64,000 nucleotides of DNA from Erythrobacter dokdonensis DSW-74 (GTDB lineage Bacteria > Pseudomonadota > Alphaproteobacteria > Sphingomonadales > Sphingomonadaceae). The notes under the pieces are model-generated. The model was not told the DNA's origin. It searched no databases and was given only the letters and a program-made list of their open reading frames with translations. A program made the translations under genes and the position numbers. This document shows positions 10,417 to 18,838 of the stretch, one piece after another; the first letter of the stretch is position 1; each line of letters starts with the position of its first letter. The DNA lies in the NCBI RefSeq assembly GCF_001677335.1, contig NZ_LZYB01000001.1, forward strand, positions 762,928-826,927, read 5' to 3'.

Positions 10417-11625
10417 ATGAACCACAGCAAGGCGCCGAAATGGGCAGGATGGCTGGTGCGCGCGGGCAGGATACTTGCGCCCCGCAACCTTGCGCTTGCA
10501 GGCGCGGCGCTGCTTGCGGCGGGTTGCGCCGTCATTCCCAAGGTGGACGTGCCTGACGCCAGTGCCCCGCCGCCGCCCGCGCCCGAACCTTCGGCAACCG
10601 CTCTGCCAACCGATTCCGGCCGCCACCGCATCGCTTTGCTGGTGCCGATGAGCGGGGAAACGGCCGAGGTCGGTCAGGCCATCGCCAATGCCACGACAAT
10701 GGCCCTGCTCGATACCAATGCCGATAACCTGCGCATCACCACCTATGATACCTCGACCGGCATTTCGGCAGCGGCACGTCAGGCGATTGCCGACGGAAAC
10801 CGCCTGATCCTCGGGCCGCTGATGGGCGACGCGGTGCCTGCGGTACAGTCAGCCGCGCGTCCTGCCGGGGTCCCGGTGATTACCTTCTCCAATGATACCA
10901 AGGTCGCCAGCAGCGACGTGTTCGTGATGGGCCACGATCCTGAACAATCGATCCGGCGCAGCATCGAATATGCCCGCAGCCGCGGTGCAAGCCGCTTTGC
11001 CGCGCTCTTGCCCGAGGGCGATTATGGCGAGCGTTCCGCCTCGGCGCTCGACAATGCCTTGCGTGATTTCGGCGGAGCCCTCGTCGGCCGGGAAAGCTAT
11101 GCGCGCGGCAACACCTCGATTGTCAGCGCGGCGCAGCGTCTGCGTGCGGCAGGTGGCTATGATGCGGTTCTGATCGCGGACAGCGCGCGGCTCGGACTCG
11201 AGGCCGCCGACGAATTGCAGCGTGATGCCAATCCCCGCACGCGCCTGATCGGCACCGACCTGTGGAGCGGAGAATCCCTCCTTGCCCGCGCTGCATCGAT
11301 GGACGGGGCGATTTTCTCGGCAGTCTCCGACCAGCGCTACAGGCGGTTTGCCGACAGCTATGAAACGCGCTTCGGTAACAGGCCCTACAGGGTCGCGACG
11401 CTCGGCTACGATGCCGTGCTGCTGACCCTGCGGATCGCGCGCGAGTGGAAGGTGGGCACGCCATTTCCCAAGAACGAGCTTTATGACCGGGGCGGTTTCC
11501 TCGGGGTGGACGGTCCTTTCCGGTTTGCCCGCACCGGGGTTGCCGAACGCGCGCTGGAGGTGCGCGAGGTGCGCGGCGGCGATATCATCGCGGTCGATCC
11601 CGCACCCACAGGCTTTGGCCGCTGA
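10417..11625 (+). CDS. LpoA/YraM-like penicillin-binding protein activator lipoprotein
   Basis: A 402-residue lipoprotein with a periplasmic binding-protein fold like branched-chain amino acid receptors. The signal region (about 18-36) ends in LLAAGC. From about residue 70 it reads IALLVPMSGETAEVGQAIAN, as in LpoA C-terminal domains, which stimulate PBP1A from the outer membrane in E. coli. It lacks the long TPR N-terminal domain of enterobacterial LpoA; this short form is what I would expect in alphaproteobacteria. The position next to rsmI-yraN supports the call, but the enzymatic partner is unproven. Confidence 0.82.
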   Translation: MNHSKAPKWAGWLVRAGRILAPRNLALAGAALLAAGCAVIPKVDVPDASAPPPPAPEPSATALPTDSGRHRIALLVPMSGETAEVGQAIANATTMALLDTNADNLRITTYDTSTGISAAARQAIADGNRLILGPLMGDAVPAVQSAARPAGVPVITFSNDTKVASSDVFVMGHDPEQSIRRSIEYARSRGASRFAALLPEGDYGERSASALDNALRDFGGALVGRESYARGNTSIVSAAQRLRAAGGYDAVLIADSARLGLEAADELQRDANPRTRLIGTDLWSGESLLARAASMDGAIFSAVSDQRYRRFADSYETRFGNRPYRVATLGYDAVLLTLRIAREWKVGTPFPKNELYDRGGFLGVDGPFRFARTGVAERALEVREVRGGDIIAVDPAPTGFGR

Positions 11626-11645
11626 GCAAAACCGTGCGCAGATGC

Positions 11646-11674
11646 TTGTGAGCCCTCGGAGCCTGTGCCTATAG
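11646..11674 (+). promoter_or_regulatory. Predicted sigma-70 promoter of parE with almost no leader
   Basis: TTGTGA (11646-11651), a 17-base spacer and CTATAG (11669-11674) lie just before the parE start at 11682. A start point about seven bases after the -10 box falls at 11680-11682, so the mRNA would be leaderless or nearly so. No Shine-Dalgarno sequence is visible in CTGGCAT before the ATG, which agrees. Confidence 0.45.
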
Positions 11675-11681
11675 CTGGCAT

Positions 11682-13670
11682 ATGTCCGAAACCACGCCCG
11701 ACGATCTCTTCGCCAATACGCCCACTTCAAGCGGGGATTACAACGCCTCGGCCATCGAGGTGCTCGAAGGGCTGGAGCCCGTCCGCCGCCGCCCCGGCAT
11801 GTATATCGGCGGGACCGATGATCGCGCGCTGCATCACCTTGCCGCCGAGGTGCTCGACAATGCCATGGACGAGGCGGTGGCGGGCCACGCGACACGTATC
11901 GAGGTGCGACTGGAGGAAGGCAACCGGCTGAGCATCGCCGATAATGGCCGCGGCATTCCGGTTGACGAGCATCCCAAGTTTCCCGGCAAGTCGACGCTCG
12001 AGGTGATCCTCTCGACCCTGCACTCGGGCGGCAAGTTTTCGGGCAAGGCCTATGCCACCAGCGGCGGCTTGCACGGCGTGGGGGTGAGCGTGGTCAACGC
12101 CCTGTCCTCGCACACCCGCGTCGAAGTCGCGCGTGACCGGCAATTATACGCGCAGGAATTCGCACGGGGCATAACGCAAGGGGCGATCCAGAACCTCGGC
12201 GCGGCACCCAACCGGCGCGGCACCACGGTCAGCTTCACCCCCGACACCGAAATCTTCGGCGACCGCAAGTTCAGCCCCAAGCGGTTGTTTAAGCTCGCCC
12301 GTTCCAAGGCCTATCTCTTCGCCGGGGTCGAGATCCGCTGGAAATGCGCAGCCTCGCTGGCCACTGACGATGTGCCCGCCGAGGCCGTGTTCAAGTTCCC
12401 CGGCGGTCTCGCCGATCATCTGGCCGAACAGGTCGGAACACGAGAATGCGTCACCGCCCAGCCCTTTACCGGCCGGCAGGACTTCCCCGATGAACAGGGC
12501 CGGGTCGAGTGGGCGATCGCCTGGCCGCTCTATTCCGACGGGGCGACCAGCTGGTATTGCAACACCGTGCCCACTCCCGACGGCGGCACCCACGAACAGG
12601 GCCTGCGCATGGCGCTGACCCGCGCGCTGCGGGCCTTTGGCGAGCTGGTCGGCGCGAAGAAGGCCAAGGACATCACCGCGGATGACGTCATGACCGGCGC
12701 GGAAGTGATGCTTTCGGTCTTCATTCGCGATCCGCAGTTCCAGTCCCAGACCAAGGACCGCCTCACCTCGTCCGAGGCTACACGTCTCGTCGAGAACGCG
12801 GTGCGCGACCATTTCGACCATTTCCTCACCGACAATCTCGACCGTGGCAAGGCGCTGCTGGGCGAGGTGATGGAGCGCATGGACGAACGCCTCAAGCGCA
12901 AGCAGGAGCGCGAGATCAAGCGCAAGACCGCCACCAACGCCAAGAAGGTGCGCCTGCCCGGCAAGCTGACCGACTGTTCGGGCGAAGGCGGGCGCGAGAC
13001 CGAACTGTTCATCGTCGAGGGGGACAGCGCAGGCGGCAGCGCCAAGCAGGCGCGCGACCGCAAGAGCCAGGCGATCCTCCCCATCCGCGGCAAGATCCTC
13101 AACGTCGCCAGCGCCACCAACGACAAGATCCGCGCCAATTCCGAAATCGCCGACCTGATCCTTGCCCTCGGCTGCGGCACCCGCAAGGACTGCGACCCGC
13201 AGAACCTGCGCTATGACCGCATCATCATCATGACCGATGCGGACGTGGACGGGGCGCATATCGCCACATTGCTGATGACCTTCTTCTTCCAAGAGATGCC
13301 GGATATCGTGCGGCGCGGCCACCTGTTCCTTGCCCAGCCTCCGCTCTACCGGCTCACCAGTGGCAAGGAGAGCCGCTACGCCCGCGACGATGCGCACCGG
13401 GCGGAACTGGAAGCGACGGTGTTCAAGGGCAGGAAGGTCGAAGTCAGCCGCTTCAAGGGCCTTGGCGAAATGAACCCGCAGCAATTGCGCGAGACCACCA
13501 TGGCCCCCGAAACGCGCAGCCTCATCCGCATCACCCTGCCGACCGAATACGAGCAGCGCGCGGGCGTGGCACGGCTCGTGGACGAGCTGATGGGCCGCAA
13601 CCCCGAACACCGCTTCAACTTCATCCAGAACCGTGCAGGTGAAATCGACCGCGACCTGATCGATGCTTGA
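11682..13670 (+). CDS. parE: DNA topoisomerase IV subunit B
   Basis: ATPase subunit of topoisomerase IV, which unlinks daughter chromosomes with ParC. The 662 residues show the GHKL ATPase (RRRPGMYIGG near 26-35, EVLDNAMDEA, DNGRGIP, a lid with LHSGGKF and GGLHGVGVSVVNALS), the transducer, and a TOPRIM domain with EGDSAGGSAKQARDRKSQAI and TDADVDGAHI. The length and the LHSGGKF-type lid fit ParE better than GyrB, which is usually longer in this group. parC is not in the window. The next gene starts at or shortly after its stop. Confidence 0.94.
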   Translation: MSETTPDDLFANTPTSSGDYNASAIEVLEGLEPVRRRPGMYIGGTDDRALHHLAAEVLDNAMDEAVAGHATRIEVRLEEGNRLSIADNGRGIPVDEHPKFPGKSTLEVILSTLHSGGKFSGKAYATSGGLHGVGVSVVNALSSHTRVEVARDRQLYAQEFARGITQGAIQNLGAAPNRRGTTVSFTPDTEIFGDRKFSPKRLFKLARSKAYLFAGVEIRWKCAASLATDDVPAEAVFKFPGGLADHLAEQVGTRECVTAQPFTGRQDFPDEQGRVEWAIAWPLYSDGATSWYCNTVPTPDGGTHEQGLRMALTRALRAFGELVGAKKAKDITADDVMTGAEVMLSVFIRDPQFQSQTKDRLTSSEATRLVENAVRDHFDHFLTDNLDRGKALLGEVMERMDERLKRKQEREIKRKTATNAKKVRLPGKLTDCSGEGGRETELFIVEGDSAGGSAKQARDRKSQAILPIRGKILNVASATNDKIRANSEIADLILALGCGTRKDCDPQNLRYDRIIIMTDADVDGAHIATLLMTFFFQEMPDIVRRGHLFLAQPPLYRLTSGKESRYARDDAHRAELEATVFKGRKVEVSRFKGLGEMNPQQLRETTMAPETRSLIRITLPTEYEQRAGVARLVDELMGRNPEHRFNFIQNRAGEIDRDLIDA

Positions 13671-13705
13671 ACCACCGCGCGTCGCGCCGTAACCTTCGAG
13701 CCGCC

Positions 13706-14857
13706 ATGGGTCGCACCTTGTCCAGCCAGATGCGCCAGATATCGGCTTTGCTTGCAGCAGGGATGCTCGCCGGCTGCGGCGGGCTCAGGGTACCCGATCC
13801 CGTCCCCTATACCGCCGGCTGCCCGACCGGTCCGGTGCGCGCGGCAAGCGAAGACCAGTCGCAGTTCTTCTTCCTTTCCAGCGCCCTGCCCGATTGCCGC
13901 GACGGATCGCTCAAGCTGGCGCCTTTCCGGCACTACAACCTCACCTATGGCAGCGGGCTCTACAACTGGGCCGATGAACGCAAGCCGCTCGAGCCGGCGA
14001 TGGTGGCCCACGCGCGCGAGACCTGGATAGACGGGATTGCAAGGCGCCTAGCCGAGCCTGCCGGCAAGGGCCGCCTGTTGATCTTCATCCACGGCTACAA
14101 CACGACCTTTATCGAAGCCCATGAAACGGCCGCCAAGATCGGCAAGCTTGCCGGAAAGGACGTGCCGCTGGTGCTGTTCCACTGGCCCTCGCGCGAAAGG
14201 GCGCTCAGCTATCCGGCGGACGAGGCGACCATCTCCTGGGCGCAGGGGCCGATTGACGAGGCGCTGGCCGATCTCACCGCCAAGGCCGATGACATCACCA
14301 TTGTCGGCCATTCCATGGGCGTAAGGGCCACCATCCGCGCGGTGCTGGCGCTCGATGGTTACGCCCACGCCCGGCCCGAACGGGTGCGCAAGGTTGTGCT
14401 GGCCTCTGGCGACGAGGACCGCGACCGGGTGCTGCGCGAAGGCGGCAGCGTCGATATGATGCTGCGCCATGATCGCCAGATACTGATCTATTCGAGTTAC
14501 CGCGATACGCCCATCGACCTGTCGCGCCGCGTCCATGCCTATGCCCGTCTCGGCAGCACCGATTGCAGCTATGATCTGATCTACAGCCGGCGCGCGCTGG
14601 GCAAGCACGGCAATTGTCACCGCACCTTCCCGCGCGAGGGGCTGTCCGTGGTCAGCACCAGCCGCATCGATCCTGCCGACCATTACGACCACAATGACTT
14701 CATCGAGGATTGCCGCACCCGCGCCGATTTCGCGGCCTTCCTGCGCGGCGCTCCGCCTCCCCCCTTCCGCGTCGACATAAGCGAGGGCGAACTTGCAGGG
14801 TTCGAGATTGTGCCCGACGGGCCTGATCCTGACGGCTTATGTCCGCCCGACGAGTGA
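13706..14857 (+). CDS. Lipoprotein alpha/beta hydrolase (DUF900-like)
   Basis: A 383-residue hydrolase-fold protein anchored as a lipoprotein: the N-terminus ends in LLAAGMLAGC. It has LLIFIHGYNTTFIEAHETA (the oxyanion region) and IVGHSMGVRATIRAV, where the serine of GHSMG is the nucleophile, as in DUF900 proteins. The substrate is unknown. The ATG at 13706 is preferred; a TTG at 13667 overlapping the parE stop would add 13 residues, and an ATG at 13730 would shorten it. Its 3' end lies 53 bases before the next start. Confidence 0.8.
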   Translation: MGRTLSSQMRQISALLAAGMLAGCGGLRVPDPVPYTAGCPTGPVRAASEDQSQFFFLSSALPDCRDGSLKLAPFRHYNLTYGSGLYNWADERKPLEPAMVAHARETWIDGIARRLAEPAGKGRLLIFIHGYNTTFIEAHETAAKIGKLAGKDVPLVLFHWPSRERALSYPADEATISWAQGPIDEALADLTAKADDITIVGHSMGVRATIRAVLALDGYAHARPERVRKVVLASGDEDRDRVLREGGSVDMMLRHDRQILIYSSYRDTPIDLSRRVHAYARLGSTDCSYDLIYSRRALGKHGNCHRTFPREGLSVVSTSRIDPADHYDHNDFIEDCRTRADFAAFLRGAPPPPFRVDISEGELAGFEIVPDGPDPDGLCPPDE

Positions 14858-14910
14858 TTGCACGAATGCCGCGATTCCCATCACCTGTTCACCTAGCCGG
14901 AGACAAAGCC

Positions 14911-16233
14911 ATGTTACGCCCATGCTTGTTCGCCTTGGCCCTTGCAACGGCCGGCCTGCCATGCGCCCCTCTTGCAGCGCAACCGGATGCCGAACGGCCT
15001 GCCCCCGCACCGCAGACCGCGCTCGAACAGCGCAGCGAACAGGTGGTTGCCGTGCTGAGGGGCGAGCAGGCACCCGAAGACCTGTTCAGCAAGGAGTTTC
15101 TCGCCGCCGTTCCGGCCGCCCAGCTCAAGGCCCTGAACGCAAGCCTTGCCTCCCAGTTCGGCGAGGCTGTGGAGGTGACGAAACTGGACCCGCGCGAGGG
15201 CACCTCGGCCATCCTTGAAATCCGGTTCGAACGCGGCCTTGCCAAGGGGCCGATCGTGCTCGATCCGGCACAGGATAACCGCGTGAGCGGCCTGCGCTTC
15301 ACGCAGATCGAACCGCTGGCGGTGGCCGATGATACGCCTGCCAGGATCACCGCCGACCTTGCCGCCCTGCCCGGCAGCGTCAATGCGTGGTTCGCACCCC
15401 TTGATGGCGGCGCGCCGGTCATCAGTCTCGGTGCGGACCAGCCCCTCGCACTGGGTTCCGCCTTCAAGCTTTATGTGCTGGCCGCGCTGGCCGAGGACGT
15501 GAAGGTGGGCCGGCGCAAGTGGTCTGACGTCGTGCCGCTGACCGAGAAGAGCTACCCCAGCGGCCAATTGCAGGACTGGCCCAAAGGCGCGCCGGTGACG
15601 CTGCACACGCTCGCCAGCCTGATGATTGCGATCAGCGACAACACCGCCACCGATCAGCTGATCACAGTGCTGGGCAAGAAGCGCATTCTCAAGCTGATGA
15701 AGGAGAGCGGACATCATAACCCTGCTCTCAACACCCCATTCCTCACGACCCGCGAGTTGTTCTTGCTCAAGGCGAGTGACGATATGACGATCAGTTCATG
15801 GCGCAGTGGAAGTGTGACAGAACGTGCGGCAACGACAGCAGCAAACGTTGCTGAAAGCATGGTCGAGCCCGTACCGCTCGAAGACGTCAACGCCGCCTTC
15901 GGCAATGGCCCCAAGGCAATCGACATCGAATGGTTCGCCTCGCCCGCCGACCTTGCCCGACTGTTCGCGCATATGCGCCGCACTGCTGATCCGGGCGCTT
16001 TCGACATCCTCGCGATCAACCCCTCGGCCAATGGCGAGACGATCCGCGCCAGCTGGCCCTATATCGGCTTCAAGGGCGGGTCGGAGCCGGGGGTGCTCAA
16101 CTACACCTGGCTGCTCACCGACACGGCGGGCCGCGATTGGGTGCTGACGCTCGGCTGGAACAATCCCGAAGCAGTGCTCGACGAAGGCAAATTGAACGCC
16201 ATTGCCCAGCGCATTCTGCTGCTGCCTCGCTGA
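14911..16233 (+). CDS. Secreted serine hydrolase with class A beta-lactamase fold
   Basis: A 440-residue exported protein: signal peptide about 1-22 ending LAAQ, an unassigned N-terminal region (about 25-130), then a beta-lactamase-like domain. It has the SxxK nucleophile motif (GSAFKLYV), an SDN loop (ISDNTATDQL) and a KGG box (GFKGGSEPG) where true class A enzymes carry KTG or KSG. I see no clear omega-loop glutamate, so it is more likely a peptidase or esterase-like serine hydrolase than a resistance enzyme. GGAG before the ATG at 14911 supports this start over an upstream ATG at 14839 that overlaps the previous gene. Confidence 0.8.
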   Translation: MLRPCLFALALATAGLPCAPLAAQPDAERPAPAPQTALEQRSEQVVAVLRGEQAPEDLFSKEFLAAVPAAQLKALNASLASQFGEAVEVTKLDPREGTSAILEIRFERGLAKGPIVLDPAQDNRVSGLRFTQIEPLAVADDTPARITADLAALPGSVNAWFAPLDGGAPVISLGADQPLALGSAFKLYVLAALAEDVKVGRRKWSDVVPLTEKSYPSGQLQDWPKGAPVTLHTLASLMIAISDNTATDQLITVLGKKRILKLMKESGHHNPALNTPFLTTRELFLLKASDDMTISSWRSGSVTERAATTAANVAESMVEPVPLEDVNAAFGNGPKAIDIEWFASPADLARLFAHMRRTADPGAFDILAINPSANGETIRASWPYIGFKGGSEPGVLNYTWLLTDTAGRDWVLTLGWNNPEAVLDEGKLNAIAQRILLLPR

Positions 16234-16313
16234 TTTGCCAGCCCCCCGCCCCTTGCGCGAGCGCTTTTGCGCCCTTATCGCTGCCAGCCAAATTCAGTCT
16301 CACAGGAAAACCC

Positions 16314-17177
16314 ATGACCGATCAGCCGCAACAGCGTTTCGAAGGCACCCAATCCTATATCGCCACCGAAGACCTCAAGGTTGCCGTGAACGCCGCCGTG
16401 ACGCTGCGCCGCCCGCTACTGGTCAAGGGTGAGCCCGGCACCGGCAAGACCGTGCTGGCGCATGAGATTTCCAAGGCCTTGGGCGCGCCGCTGATCGAAT
16501 GGAACATCAAGTCGACCACCAAGGCGCATCAGGGCCTTTACGAATATGACGCCGTGGCGCGCCTGCGCGACGGCCAGCTCGGCGAAGAGCGCGTCCACGA
16601 CATCCGCAACTACATCAAGAAGGGCAAGCTGTGGGAGGCCTTCACCTCGCCCCAGCTCCCGGTGCTGCTGATCGACGAGATCGACAAGGCCGATATCGAG
16701 TTCCCGAACGATCTGCTGCAGGAATTGGATCGCATGAGCTTCGACGTCTACGAGACGCAAGAGCGGATCGAGGCCAAGGAACGCCCGATCGTCGTCATCA
16801 CCTCGAACAACGAGAAAGAGCTGCCCGACGCCTTCCTGCGCCGTTGCTTTTTCCACTACATCAAGTTCCCCGACCGCGAGACGATGCAGGATATCATCGA
16901 CGTGCACTTCCCCGGCATCCAGAAGACGCTGGTGAAGAAGGCGATGGATATCTTCTACGACCTGCGCGAAGTGCCGGGTCTCAAGAAGAAGCCCTCCACC
17001 TCCGAGCTGCTCGACTGGCTCAAGCTGCTGCTCAACGAGGACATGCCGCTGGAGGTCTTGCAGGACAAGAACCCGGCAAGCGCCATCCCGCCGCTGCACG
17101 GCGCGCTGCTGAAGAACGAACAGGACATCATGCTGTTCGAGAGGCTGGCCTTCATGGCGCGGCGCAACCCGTCGTAA
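16314..17177 (+). CDS. MoxR family AAA+ ATPase
   Basis: A 287-residue AAA+ ATPase of the MoxR group, chaperone-like proteins that work with VWA-domain partners to mature or assemble other proteins. Walker A is GEPGTGKT (39-46), Walker B LLIDEIDKAD (about 118-127), sensor 1 ITSNNEKELPDAFLRRC with an arginine finger pair. The ATG at 16314 is chosen since homology starts there. The expected VWA partner is 1.7 kb downstream on the same strand, after a chemotaxis gene on the other strand. Confidence 0.93.
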   Translation: MTDQPQQRFEGTQSYIATEDLKVAVNAAVTLRRPLLVKGEPGTGKTVLAHEISKALGAPLIEWNIKSTTKAHQGLYEYDAVARLRDGQLGEERVHDIRNYIKKGKLWEAFTSPQLPVLLIDEIDKADIEFPNDLLQELDRMSFDVYETQERIEAKERPIVVITSNNEKELPDAFLRRCFFHYIKFPDRETMQDIIDVHFPGIQKTLVKKAMDIFYDLREVPGLKKKPSTSELLDWLKLLLNEDMPLEVLQDKNPASAIPPLHGALLKNEQDIMLFERLAFMARRNPS

Positions 17178-17209
17178 CGCAAGGGCTCATTTGGGGTTTG
17201 GTGGCTGCC

Positions 17210-17258
17210 AGACCCCCTTCTGCCCCGGCTAGACCCTGTCCAGACCCGGTTTAGACCC
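17210..17258 (+). repeat. Helically spaced AGACCC direct repeats
   Basis: AGACCC occurs at 17210, 17231, 17242 and 17253, so the spacings are 21, 11 and 11 bases, close to two and one turns of the helix. The three last copies form near-tandem 11-base units. The array lies in the 128-base gap between moxR and the chemotaxis gene, 13 bases before the parS-like site. Nothing else in the gap is coding. Protein binding on one DNA face is a possible reason; chance is not excluded. Confidence 0.5.
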
Positions 17259-17267
17259 CCGCCAGAT

Positions 17268-17289
17268 CGATGTTTCGCGTGAAACATCG
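17268..17289. promoter_or_regulatory. parS-like centromere site (ParB binding)
   Basis: TGTTTCGCGTGAAACA at 17271-17286 differs at one position from the universal parS TGTTTCACGTGAAACA. The inverted repeat extends to nine bases per arm (CGATGTTTC at 17268-17276, GAAACATCG at 17281-17289). It is intergenic, between the moxR stop and the 3' end of the chemotaxis gene. parS sites cluster near the chromosome origin, so this suggests the window lies near oriC. I noticed no second copy in the window. Confidence 0.75.
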
Positions 17290-17305
17290 GCCTTGGCCAT
17301 GGGCG

Positions 17306-18706
17306 TTAATCGAAGCTGTAGGCCAGCTCGAAATCGCCCCAGCGCTTGCCGCCGATCACCAGCGGAACATAGACATTGCGGACCACCACGTAGGAATTGC
17401 CGTCGCCCTCCTGACGGTAGACCGCCATCATGTACGGGGCGGTCGACACCTTGGCCTTGCGGTCGATCACCTCGAGCATGATCCGGCCGTTGCGGCAGAA
17501 CTGGGTGTCATGGTTGATGTCGCCCGTGGGAGTACGGCTGCGTTCGGTCAGGTGGGTCGGCAGGAACCCGTTCATGTCGGTACAGGCGGCAGCCAGGACA
17601 CGGGAGTCGCTTGCTTTTGCGCGGTCCAGAAAGGGGCGCCACTCGGCATGGGCCCAGTCGGTCAAGCGGGTGCGGAACAGCTGCGGGTTGGTGCCGGGGA
17701 TAGCCACGTAGTCGGTATCGAACAGCGCCCCCATCGTCAGCGCGCCCGAGGCGATCGCGGCTTCGGTATGCGCTACCAGCTCGGCCAGCATCGCCTGCGC
17801 GCGGTCGACCATCGCGCTGTCTTCGGGGCTGAGCCCGGCCTGCACGATCCGGTCGAACATCTCGCTGGCGGTGATCTCAAGCTCCTCCATCTTGCGATGC
17901 GCGCCATGCAAGCGATCCTCGTTGCTGCGCGCAGCCGCATCGAAACTGGTCAGCACCCGCTGCACCTTGTCGACGTGGCTCGAGATCGTGCCGGTTGAAC
18001 GGGCGATGACGTCGTTCTGCTTGTCGACTTCCTCGACTAGGCCGCCGACGCTGGTGATGGTGCTCTCGATCCGCGCGACCGAAGCCTTGGCTTCATCACT
18101 GGCCCGCGCGCCCGCTTCGATCCGGCCGATCACCATTTCCGCCTCGCCGCCAAGCGCATCGATGGTCTGGGCGATTTCCTCGGTTGCCTTGCGGGTATCG
18201 TTGGCGAGGCTCTTCACCTCGCTCGCCACCACCGCGAAGGTGCGCCCGGCATCGCCTGCGCGCATGGCTTCGATCGTGGCGTTGAGCGCGAGAATATTGG
18301 TCGTCTCGGCGATATTGTCGATGTCCTGCGCGGAGCGGCGCACCTGCTCCATCGCCGCCGAAAAACTGGTGACGTGCTGGCCCAGCGTCTCGACCAGTTC
18401 GATCAGAGAGGCGATCTGGCCCAATGAGGACTGGATCAGCGCGGTGCCTTCGTTGAGCCGGTCGATCGCGCGTTCGGACAGCAGCCGCGCCTCGTCGCTC
18501 GCTTCGGCCACCTTGGTCTGGTCGGCCTCCAGCGCGCGCACGGTCTCGGCCAGCGCCTCGTGTTCGGAACGCAGGGTCTTGGAGGAAGCGATCACCGCCT
18601 CGACCACGCCCGCCACATCGGTGCAACCCACCGTCACCGCCCCGCAGCTTTCCGGGATCATCCCCAGCGCATGGGCATTGGCGGTGTCGATAGCGATGGG
18701 TTTCAT
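17306..18706 (-). CDS. Soluble methyl-accepting chemotaxis protein with C-terminal sensor
   Basis: A 466-residue chemotaxis-type transducer without membrane segments. The signalling module is N-terminal: a coiled coil with the highly conserved hairpin tip near residues 135-170 ([32 protein letters not shown]). The C-terminal half (about 300-466) is a sensor-like region ending [20 protein letters not shown], resembling a PAS or Cache-type domain. This reversed order and lack of a membrane anchor imply sensing of an internal signal. It lies between moxR and its VWA partner on the opposite strand. No che genes are in the window. Confidence 0.87.
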   Translation of the reverse strand: MKPIAIDTANAHALGMIPESCGAVTVGCTDVAGVVEAVIASSKTLRSEHEALAETVRALEADQTKVAEASDEARLLSERAIDRLNEGTALIQSSLGQIASLIELVETLGQHVTSFSAAMEQVRRSAQDIDNIAETTNILALNATIEAMRAGDAGRTFAVVASEVKSLANDTRKATEEIAQTIDALGGEAEMVIGRIEAGARASDEAKASVARIESTITSVGGLVEEVDKQNDVIARSTGTISSHVDKVQRVLTSFDAAARSNEDRLHGAHRKMEELEITASEMFDRIVQAGLSPEDSAMVDRAQAMLAELVAHTEAAIASGALTMGALFDTDYVAIPGTNPQLFRTRLTDWAHAEWRPFLDRAKASDSRVLAAACTDMNGFLPTHLTERSRTPTGDINHDTQFCRNGRIMLEVIDRKAKVSTAPYMMAVYRQEGDGNSYVVVRNVYVPLVIGGKRWGDFELAYSFD

Positions 18707-18838
18707 GATGTTGCGCGGCCCCTTCTTGTCCCCGTTGCCCTAACCGCGCGATGGTAAGCGAAGCGTTAATCCGCGCCTGTTTCGCCCCCCAGTAATGGGG
18801 ACTGGTCAGGCCCCGAGCAGCACGGTAAGCACGCGATC

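Noticed and set aside
12144..13610. A 488-codon open frame on the - strand
   Set aside because: Antisense to parE; no homology visible.
14911..16233. Antibiotic-resistance beta-lactamase
   Set aside because: The third catalytic box is KGG and no omega-loop glutamate is evident; the extra N-terminal domain also argues against it.
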